Assembly (NCBI GenBank): GCA_021521415.1
Contig: JAIQDT010014655.1
Span: 42,501 to 106,500 of the forward strand
Source of the DNA: Bidens hawaiensis
Taxonomy: Eukaryota > Streptophyta > Magnoliopsida > Asterales > Asteraceae
Length of the DNA: 64,000 nt
Reading direction: 5' to 3'
Shown here: positions 54,001 to 64,000 of the stretch, piece after piece
Layout: each line of letters begins with the position of its first letter
Numbering within the stretch: the stretch's first letter is position 1
The notes under the pieces: generated by a model
Told to the model about the DNA's origin: nothing
What the model saw: only the letters and a program-made list of their open reading frames with translations
The model's database searches: none
Program-made: the position numbers and the translations under genes

Positions 54001-57000
54001 GTATTGCCAAAGGGGTTAGTACACGAGTCGGAGGAAAAACTTAGGATGGGTCGAACTACTGAATCGGATCATAAATTCGGTCTAGGAGACTTCAATAGTA
54101 TATTTTATTACCCTAAGAAAGAATCGGATCAATAATTATGCCCTCACGCACCCCGTGGCCCGTTCGAAATTTTGGTCGTATTGCCAAAGGGAGTAGTACA
54201 CGAGCAGGAGGAAAACCTGAGTATGGGTCGAACCACTGAATCGGATCGTAAATTCGGTCTAGGAGACTGCCATACAATATTTCATGACCCTAAGAAAAAA
54301 TCGGATCAATAATTATTCGCTCACGCCACCTCGTGGCCCGTTCGAAATTTTGGTCGTATTGCCAAAGGGGGTAGTACACGAGCCGGAGGAAAAACTGAGT
54401 ATGGGTCGAACTACTGAATCGGATCAAAAATTCGGTCTAGGAGACTGCCATACAATATTTAATGACCCTAAGAAAGAATCGGATCAATAATTATGCCCTC
54501 ACGCTACCCCGTGGCCCGTTCAAAATTTTGGTCGTATTGCCAAAGGGGGTAGTACACGAGCCGGAGGAAAAAACTGAGTACGGGTCGAACCACTGAATCA
54601 GATCATAAATTCGGTCTAGGAGACTACCATACAATATTTTATGACTCTAAGAAAGAATCGGATCAATAATTATGCCCTCACGCCACCCCGTGGCCCGTTC
54701 GAAATTTTAATCGTATTGCCAAAGGGGGTAGTACACGAGCCGAAGGAAAATCTGAGTATGGGTCGAACCACTGAATCGGATCATAAATTCGGTCCAGGAG
54801 ACTGCCATAAAATATTTTATGACTCTAAGAAAGAATCAGATAAATAATTATGCCCTTTCGCCACCCCGTGGCCCGTTCGAAATTTTGATCGTATTGCCAA
54901 AGGGGGTTGTACACGAGCCGGAGGAAAAAACTAAGTGTGGGTCGAACCACTGAATCAGATCATAAATTAGGTCTAGGAGACTGCCATACAAAATTTTATG
55001 ACTCTAAGAAAGAATCGGATCAATAATTATGCCCTCACGCCACCCCGTGGCCCGTTCGAAATTTTAATCGTATTGCCTAAGGGGGTAGTACACGAGCCGG
55101 AGGAAAAAACCAAGTATGGGTAGAACCACTGAATCGGATCATAAATTCGGTCTAGAAGACTGCCATACAATATTATATGACCCTAAGAAACTATCGGATC
55201 AATAATTATTCGCTCACGCCACCCCGTGGCCCGTTCGAAATTTCGGTCGTATTGCCAAAGGGGGTAGTACACGAGCCGGAGGAAAACCTGAGTATTGGTC
55301 GAACCACTAAATCGGATCATAAATTCGGTCTAGGAGACTGTCATACAATATTTTATGACCCTAAGAAAGAATCGGATCAATAATTATGCCCTCACGCCAC
55401 CCCGTGGCCCGTTCGAAATTTTGGTTGTATTGCCAAAGGGGGTAGTACATGAGCCGGAGGAAAAAACTGAGTAAGGGTCGAACCACTGAATCGGATCATA
55501 AATTCGGTCATGGAGACTGCCATACAATATTTCATGACCCTAAGAAAGAATCGGATCAATAATTATGCCCTCACGCCTCCCCCGTGGCCCGTTCGAAATT
55601 TTGGTCGTATTGCCAAAGGGGGTAGTACACGAGCCGGAGAAAAAAACTAAGGATGGGTCGAACCACTGAATCGGATCATAAATTTGGTCATGGAGACTGA
55701 CAAACAATATTTTATAACCCTAAGAAAGAATCAGATCAATAGTTTTGACCTCACGCCACCCCGTGGACCGTGCGAATATTTGTTCGTATTGCCAAAGGGG
55801 TTAGTACACGAGCCGGAGGAAAAACTTAGGATGGGTCGAACTACTGAATCGGATCATAAATTCGGTCTAGGAGACTTCAATAGTATATTTTATTACCCTA
55901 AGAAAGAATCGGATCAATAATTATGCCCTCACGCACCCCGTGGCCCGTTCGAAATTTTGGTCGTATTGCCAAAGGGAGTAGTACACGAGCAGGAGGAAAA
56001 CCTGAGTATGGGTCGAACCACTGAATCGGATCGTAAATTCGGTCTAGGAGACTGCCATACAATATTTCATGACCCTAAGAAAAAATCGGATCAATAATTA
56101 TTCGCTTACGCCACCTCGTGGCCCGTTCGAAATTTTGGTCGTATTGCCAAAGGGGGTAGTACACGAGCCGGAGGAAAAACTGAGTATGGGTCGAACTACT
56201 GAATCGGATCAAAAATTCGGTCTAGGAGACTGCCATACAATATTTAATGACCCTAAGAAAGAATCGGATCAATAATTATGCCCTCACGCTACCCCGTGGC
56301 CCGTTCAAAATTTTGGTCGTATTGCCAAAAGGGGTAGTACACGAGCCGGAGGAAAAAACTGAGTACGGGTCGAACCACTGAATCAGATCATAAATTCGGT
56401 CTAGGAGACTACCATACAATATTTTATGACTCTAAGAAAGAATCGGATCAATAATTATGCCCTCACGCCACCCCGTGGCCCGTTCGAAATTTTAATCGTA
56501 TTGCCAAAGGGGGTAGTACACGAGCCGGAGGAAAATCTGAGTATGGGTCGAACCACTGAATCGGATCATAAATTCGGTCCAGGAGACTGCCATAAAATAT
56601 TTTATGACTCTAAGAAAGAATCAGATAAATAATTATGCCCTTTCGCCACCCCGTGGCCCGTTCGAAATTTTGATCGTATTGCCAAATGAGGTTGTACACG
56701 AGCCGGAGGAAAAAACTAAGTGTGGGTCGAACCACTGAATCAGATCATAAATTCGGTCTAGGAGACTGCCATACAAAATTTTATGACTATAAGAAAGAAT
56801 CGGATCAATAATTATGCCCTCACGCCACCCCGTGACCCGTTCGAAATTTTAATCGTATTGCCAAAGGGGGTAGTACACGAGCCGGAGGAAAAAACCAAGT
56901 ATGGGTAGAACCACTGAATCGGATCATAAATTCGGTCTAGAAGACTGCCATACAATATTATATGACACAAAGAAACTATCGGATCAGTAATTATTCGCTC

Positions 57001-60000
57001 ACGCCACCCCGTGGCCCGTTCGAAATTTTGGTCGTATTGCCAAAGGGGGTAGTACACGAGCCGGAGGAAAACCTGAGTATTGGTCGAACCACTAAATCGG
57101 ATCATAAATTCGGTCTAGGAGACTGTCATACAATATTTTATGACCCTAAGAAAGAATCGGATCAATAATTATGCCCTCACGCCACCCCGTGGCCCGTTCG
57201 AAATTTTGGTCGTATTGCCAAAGGGGGTAGTACATGAGCCGGAGGAAAAAACTGAGTATGGGTCGAACCACTGAATCGGATCATAAATTCGGTCATGGAG
57301 ACTGCCATACAATATTTTATGACTCTAATAAAGAATCGGATCAATAATTATACCCTCACATCACCCCGTGACCCGTTCTAAATTTTGCCACTATTGCCAA
57401 AGGGGGTAGTACACGAGCCGGAGGAAAATCTGAGTACGGGTCGAACCACTGAATCGGATCATAAATTCGGTCCAGGAGACTGCCATAAAATATTTTATGA
57501 CTCTAAGAAAGAATCAGATAAATAATTATGCCCTCACGCCACCCTGTGGCCCGTTCGAAATTTTGATCGTAATGCCAAAGGGGGTTGTACACGAGCCGGA
57601 GGAAAAAACTAAGTGTGGGTCGAACCACTGAATCGGATCATAAATTCGGTCTAGGAGACTGCCATACAAAATTTTATGACTCTAAGAAAGAATCGGATCA
57701 ATAATTATGCCCTCACGCCACCCCGTGGGCCGTTCGAAATTTTAATCGTATTGCCAAAGGGGGTAGTACACGAGCCGGAGGAAAGAACCAAGTATGGGTC
57801 GAACCACTGAATCGGATCATAAATTCGGTCTAGAAGACTGCCATACCATATTATATGACCCTAAGAAACTATCGGATCAATAATTATTCGCTCACGCCAC
57901 CCCGTGGCCCGTTCGAAAATTTGGTCGGATTGCCAAAGTGGGTAGTACACGAGCCGGAGGAAAACCTGAGTATGGGTCGAACCACTAAATCGGATCATAA
58001 ATTCAGTCTAGGAGACTGTTATACAATATTTTATGACCCTAAAAAAGAATCGTATCAATAATTATGCCCTCACGCCACCCCGTGGCTCGTTCAAAATTTT
58101 GGTCGTATTGCCAAAGGGGGTAGTACACGAGCCGGAGGAAAAAACTGAGTACGGGTCGAACCACTGAATCAGATCATAAATTCGGTCTAGGAGACTGCCA
58201 TACAATATTTTATGACTCTAAGAAAGAATCGGATCAATACTTATGCCCTCACGCCACCCCGTGGCCCGTTCGAAATTTTAATCGTATTGCCAAAGGGGGT
58301 AGTACACGAGCCGGAGGAAAATCTGAGTATGGGTCGAACCACTGAATCGGATCATAAATTCGGTCCAGGAGACTGCCATAAAATATTTTATGACTCTAAG
58401 AAAGAATCAGATAAATAATTATGCCCTTTCGCCACCCCGTGGCCCGTTCGAAATTTTGATCGTATTGCCAAAGGGGGTTGTACACGAGCCGGAGGAAAAA
58501 ACTAAGTGTGGGTCGAACCACTGAATCAGATCATAAATTAGGTCTAGGAGACTGCCATACAAAATTTTATGACTCTAAGAAAGAATCGGATCAATAATTA
58601 TGCCCTCACGCCACCCCGTGGCCCGTTCGAAATTTTAATCGTATTGCCTAAGGGGGTAGTACACGAGCCGGAGGAAAAAACCAAGTATGGGTAGAACCAC
58701 TGAATCGGATCATAAATTCGGTCTAGAAGACTGCCATACAATATTATATGACCCTAAGAAACTATCGGATCAATAATTATTCGCTCACGCCACCCCGTGG
58801 CCCGTTCGAAATTTTGGTCGTATTGCCAAAGGGGGTAGTACACGAGCCGGAGGAAAACCTGAGTATTGGTCGAACCACTAAATCGGATCATAAATTCGGT
58901 CTAGGAGACTGTCATACAATATTTTATGACCCTAAGAAAGAATCGGATCAATAATTATGCCCTCACGCCACCCCGTGGCCCGTTCGAAATTTTGGTCGTA
59001 TTGCCAAAGGGGGTAGTACATGAGCCGGAGGAAAAAACTGAGTAAGGGTCGAACCACTGAATCGGATCATAAATTCGGTCATGGAGACTGCCATACAATA
59101 TTTCATGACCCTAAGAAAGAATCGGATCAATAATTATGCCCTCACGCCTCCCCCGTGGCCCGTTCGAAATTTTGGTCGTATTGCCAAAGGGGGTAGTACA
59201 CGAGCCGGAGAAAAAAACTAAGGATGGGTCGAACCACTGAATCGGATCATAAATTTGGTCATGGAGACTGACAAACAATATTTTATAACCCTAAGAAAGA
59301 ATCAGATCAATAGTTTTGACCTCACGCCACCCCGTGGACCGTGCGAATATTTGTTCGTATTGCCAAAGGGGTTAGTACACGAGCCGGAGGAAAAACTTAG
59401 GATGGGTCGAACTACTGAATCGGATCATAAATTCGGTCTAGGAGACTTCAATAGTATATTTTATTACCCTAAGAAAGAATCGGATCAATAATTATGCCCT
59501 CACGCACCCCGTGGCCCGTTCGAAATTTTGGTCGTATTGCCAAAGGGAGTAGTACACGAGCAGGAGGAAAACCTGAGTATGGGTCGAACCACTGAATCGG
59601 ATCGTAAATTCGGTCTAGGAGACTGCCATACAATATTTCATGACCCTAAGAAAAAATCGGATCAATAATTATTCGCTTACGCCACCTCGTGGCCCGTTCG
59701 AAATTTTGGTCGTATTGCCAAAGGGGGTAGTACACGAGCCGGAGGAAAAACTGAGTATGGGTCGAACTACTGAATCGGATCAAAAATTCGGTCTAGGAGA
59801 CTGCCATACAATATTTAATGACCCTAAGAAAGAATCGGATCAATAATTATGCCCTCACGCTACCCCGTGGCCCGTTCAAAATTTTGGTCGTATTGCCAAA
59901 AGGGGTAGTACACGAGCCGGAGGAAAAAACTGAGTACGGGTCGAACCACTGAATCAGATCATAAATTCGGTCTAGGAGACTACCATACAATATTTTATGA

Positions 60001-63000
60001 CTCTAAGAAAGAATCGGATCAATAATTATGCCCTCACGCCACCCCGTGGCCCGTTCGAAATTTTAATCGTATTGCCAAAGGGGGTAGTACACGAGCCGGA
60101 GGAAAATCTGAGTATGGGTCGAACCACTGAATCGGATCATAAATTCGGTCCAGGAGACTGCCATAAAATATTTTATGACTCTAAGAAAGAATCAGATAAA
60201 TAATTATGCCCTTTCGCCACCCCGTGGCCCGTTCGAAATTTTGATCGTATTGCCAAATGAGGTTGTACACGAGCCGGAGGAAAAAACTAAGTGTGGGTCG
60301 AACCACTGAATCAGATCATAAATTCGGTCTAGGAGACTGCCATACAAAATTTTATGACTCTAAGAAAGAATCGGATCAATAATTATGCCCTCACGCCACC
60401 CCGTGACCCGTTCGAAATTTTAATCGTATTGCCAAAGGGGTTAGTACACGAGCCGGAGGAAAAAACCAAGTATGGGTAGAACCACTGAATCGGATCATAA
60501 ATTCGGTCTAGAAGACTGCCATACAATATTATATGACACAAAGAAACTATCGGATCAGTAATTATTCGCTCACGCCACCCCGTGGCCCGTTCGAAATTTT
60601 GGTCGTATTGCCAAAGGGGGTAGTACACGAGCCGGAGGAAAACCTGAGTATTGGTCGAACCACTAAATCGGATCATAAATTCGGTCTAGGAGACTGTCAT
60701 ACAATATTTTATGACCCTAAGAAAGAATCGGATCAATAATTATGCCCTCACGCCACCCCGTGGCCCGTTCGAAATTTTGGTCGTATTGCCAAAGGGGGTA
60801 GTACATGAGCCGGAGGAAAAAACTGAGTATGGGTCGAACCACTGAATCGGATCATAAATTCGGTCATGGAGACTGCCATACAATATTTTATGACTCTAAT
60901 AAAGAATCGGATCAATAATTATACCCTCACATCACCCCGTGACCCGTTCTAAATTTTGCCACTATTGCCAAAGGGGGTAGTACACGAGCCGGAGGAAAAT
61001 CTGAGTACGGGTCGAACCACTGAATCGGATCATAAATTCGGTCCAGGAGACTGCCATAAAATATTTTATGACTCTAAGAAAGAATCAGATAAATAATTAT
61101 GCCCTCACGCCACCCTGTGGCCCGTTCGAAATTTTGATCGTAATGCCAAAGGGGGTTGTACACGAGCCGGAGGAAAAAACTAAGTGTGGGTCGAACCACT
61201 GAATCGGATCATAAATTCGGTCTAGGAGACTGCCATACAAAATTTTATGACTCTAAGAAAGAATCGGATCAATAATTATGCCCTCACGCCACCCCGTGGG
61301 CCGTTCGAAATTTTAATCGTATTGCCAAAGGGGGTAGTACACGAGCCGGAGGAAAGAACCAAGTATGGGTCGAACCACTGAATCGGATCATAAATTCGGT
61401 CTAGAAGACTGCCATACCATATTATATGACCCTAAGAAACTATCGGATCAATAATTATTCGCTCACGCCACCCCGTGGCCCGTTCGAAAATTTGGTCGGA
61501 TTGCCAAAGTGGGTAGTACACGAGCCGGAGGAAAACCTGAGTATGGGTCGAACCACTAAATCGGATCATAAATTCAGTCTAGGAGACTGTTATACAATAT
61601 TTTATGACCCTAAAAAAGAATCGTATCAATAATTATGCCCTCACGCCACCCCGTGGCTCGTTCAAAATTTTGGTCGTATTGCCAAAGGGGGTAGTACACG
61701 AGCCGGAGGAAAAAACTGAGTACGGGTCGAACCACTGAATCAGATCATAAATTCGGTCTAGGAGACTGCCATACAATATTTTATGACTCTAAGAAAGAAT
61801 CGGATCAATAATTATGCCCTCACGCCAGCCCGTGGCCCGTTCGAAATTTTAATCGTATTGCCAAAGGGGGTAGTACACGAGCCGGAGAAAAATCTGAGTA
61901 TGGGTCGAACCACTGAATCGGATCATAAATTCGGTCCAGGAGACTGCCATAAAATATTTTATGACTCTAAGAAAGAATCAGATAAATAATTATGCCCTCA
62001 CGCCACACGTGGCCTGTTCGAAATTTTGATCGTATTGCCAAAAGGGGTAGTACACGAGCCGGAGGAAAAACTGAGGATGGGTCGAACCACTGAATCGGAT
62101 CATAAATTCGGTCTAGGAGACTGCCTACAATATTTTATGACCCTAAGAAAGAATCGGATCAATAATTATACCCTCACGCCACCCCCGTGGCCCGTTCTAA
62201 ATTTTGCCAGTATTGCCAAATGGGGTAGTACATGAGCCGGAGGAAAACCGGAGTATGGGTCGAACCACTAAATCGGATCATAAATTCGGTCTAGGAGACT
62301 GCCATACAATATTTTATGACTCTAATAAAGAATCGGATCAATAATTATGCCCTCCAACCACCCCGTGGCCCGTTCGAAATTTTGCCAGTATTGCCAAAGG
62401 GGGTAGTACACGAGCCGGAGGAAAAACTGAGGATGGGTCGAACCACTGAATCGGATCATAAATTCGGTCTAGGAGACTGCCATACAATATTTTATGACCC
62501 TAAGAAAGAATCGGATCAATAATTATGCCCTCACGCCACCCCGTGGCCCGTTCGAAATTTTGGTCGTATTGCCAAAGGGGGTAGTACATGAGACGGAGGA
62601 AAAAACTGAGTATGGGTCGAACCACTGAATCGGATCATAAATTCGGTCATGGAGACTGCCATACAATATTTTATGACTCTAATAAAGAATCGGATCAATA
62701 ATTATACCCTCACATCACCCCGTGACCAGTTCTAAATTTTGCCACTATTGCCAAAGGGGGTAGTACACGAGCCGGAGGAAAAAACTGAGTACGGGTCGAA
62801 CCACTGAATCAGATCATAAATTCGGTTTAGGAGACTGCCATACAATATTTTATGACTCTAAGAAAGAATCGGATCAATAATTATGCCCTCACGCCAGCCC
62901 GTGGCCCGTTCGAAATTTTAATCGTATTGCCAAAGGGGGTAGTGCACGAGCCGGAGGAAAATCTGAGTATGGGTCGAACCACTGAATCGGATCATAAATT

Positions 63001-64000
63001 CGGTCCAGGAGACTGCCATAAAATATTTTATGACTCTAAGAAAGAATCAGATAAATAATTATGCCCTCACGCCACACGTGGCCCGTTCGAAATTTTGATC
63101 GTATTGCCAAAAGGGGTAGTACACGAGCCGGAGGAAAAACTGAGGATGGGTCGAACCACTGAATCGGATCATAAATTCGGTCATGGAGACTGCCATACAA
63201 TATTTTATGACTCTAATAAAGAATCGGATCAATAATTATACCCTCACATCACCCCGTGACTAGTTCTAAATTTTGCCACTATTGCCAAAGGGGGTAGTAC
63301 ACGAGCCGGAGGAAAATCTGAGTATGGGTCGAACCACTAAATCGGACCATAAATTCGGTCCAGGAGACTGCCATAAAATATTTTATGACTCTAAGAAAGA
63401 ATCAGATAAATAATTATGCCCTCACGCCACCCCGTGGTTCGTTCAAAATTTTGATCGTAATGCCAAAGGGGGTTGTACACGAGCCGGAGGAAAAAACTAA
63501 GTGTGGGTCGAACCACTGAATCGGATCATAAATTCGGTCTAGGAGACTGCCATACAAAATTTTATGACTCTAAGAAAGAATCGGATCAATAATTATGCCC
63601 TCACGCCAGCCCGTGGCCCGTTCGAAATTTTAATCGTATTGCCAAAGGGGGTAGTACGCGAGCCGGAGGAAAATCTGAGTATGGGTCGAACCACTGAATC
63701 GGATCATAAATTCGGTCCAGGAGACTGCCATAAAATATTTTATGACTCTAAGAAAGAATCAGATAAATAATTATGCCCTCACGCCACCCGTGGCCCGTTC
63801 GAAATTTTGATCGTATTGCCAAAGGGGGTAGTACACGAGCCGGAGGAAAAACTGAGGATGGGTCGAACCACTGAATCGGATCATAAATTCAGTCTAGGAG
63901 ACTGCCTACAATATTTTATGACCCTAAGAAAGAATCGGATCAATAATTATACCCTCACGCCACCCCCGTGGCCCGTTCTAAATTTTGCCAGTATTGCCAA
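51095..64000 (+). repeat. Tandem satellite array, monomer about 178 bp, about 72 copies
   Basis: Uninterrupted head-to-tail repeats that continue past the window edge. The unit is 178-179 bp, for example 52151 to 52329 or 52686 to 52864. Conserved blocks in each unit: AATAATTATGCCCTCACGCC, GTGGCCCGTTCGAAATTTT, CGTATTGCCAAAGGGGG, TAGTACACGAGCCGGAGGA, GGGTCGAACCACTGAATCGG, AGGAGACTGCCATACAATAT. Monomers differ by scattered substitutions and 1-3 bp indels. The length is typical of plant centromeric or pericentromeric satellites, but I do not recognise the family. Confidence 0.95.
54640..61990 (+). repeat. Higher-order repeat in the satellite (3,571-bp period, 20 monomers)
   Basis: Monomer variants recur at a fixed distance: the variant at 55177 recurs at 58748, 55684 at 59255, 56069 at 59640, 56426 at 59997, 56962 at 60533, 57855 at 61426, each 3,571 bp apart. 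Private variants are shared too (AAATTAGG at 54965 and 58536). A shorter 1,785-bp period (10 monomers) links 53899 to 55684, 54284 to 56069 and 55177 to 56962. The pattern breaks down before about 53,770 and after about 61,990. Confidence 0.85.

Noticed and set aside
51258..63770. Repeated short ORFs in the satellite as genes
   Set aside because: They restart in a different frame in every unit because the monomer is not a multiple of three, and show no conserved start context.
51095..64000. CRISPR-like array
   Set aside because: Units are contiguous 178-bp repeats without unique spacers, in a eukaryotic context.

Overview
The window is plant nuclear heterochromatin. About 50.5 kb consists of one family of very large (about 12.2-12.5 kb) Ty1/copia LTR retrotransposons, nested in one another and inserted into a plastid-derived atpF fragment. 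The last 13 kb is a tandem satellite array with a monomer of about 178 bp. No host nuclear gene was found. Pol motifs, the tRNA-iMet primer site, the long coiled-coil Gag and the extra ORF after pol point to the Sirevirus/Maximus (SIRE) lineage. The style of Gag, Pol and extra ORF resembles elements I remember from Asteraceae, so a daisy-family host is likely but unproven.

Layout. (1) Positions 1-226 are the 3' end of an element copy that runs in from the left and shares the LTR 227-650. (2) Element A (+), 227-37335, is old and broken; its 3' LTR abuts atpF exon 1 at 37336. Element B (-), 4415-16961, is inserted in A's integrase region (TSD GTACC). Element E (+), 21872-34202, is inserted in A's ORF3 (TSD CGAAC). 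(3) 37336-37932 is atpF exon 1 (part) and intron 5' part. (4) Element D (+), 37933-50474, lies in the atpF intron (TSD GATTT). (5) 50475-51055 is the intron 3' part and atpF exon 2. (6) 51056-51094 is a junction carrying a fold-back of satellite sequence. (7) 51095-64000 is satellite with higher-order periods of 1,785 and 3,571 bp.

Each element has the same plan: LTR, PBS, leader rich in GCGAAGTT/AACTTCGC inverted repeats, gag (zinc knuckle, coiled coil, second knuckle), pol in another frame (protease, integrase, RT, RNase H), an A-tract, a 2-kb spacer with its own TATA box, ORF3 (about 930 aa, unknown function), PPT, LTR. Only E has gag, pol and ORF3 all open, and its LTRs differ at about 3 positions, so it may be autonomous. 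B and D carry a few breaks; A carries many.

The most interesting signal is a candidate intron in all four elements. A perfect GAG|GTAAGT donor in mid-gag and a TGTGCAG|GA acceptor at the gag/pol boundary, both in phase 0, would join Gag to Pol in frame. Unspliced RNA would then encode full Gag, and spliced RNA a Gag-Pol lacking the Gag coiled coil and second knuckle. ORF3 also has a conserved acceptor just before its ATG, and an internal promoter (paired palindromes plus TATA) that mimics the LTR promoter.
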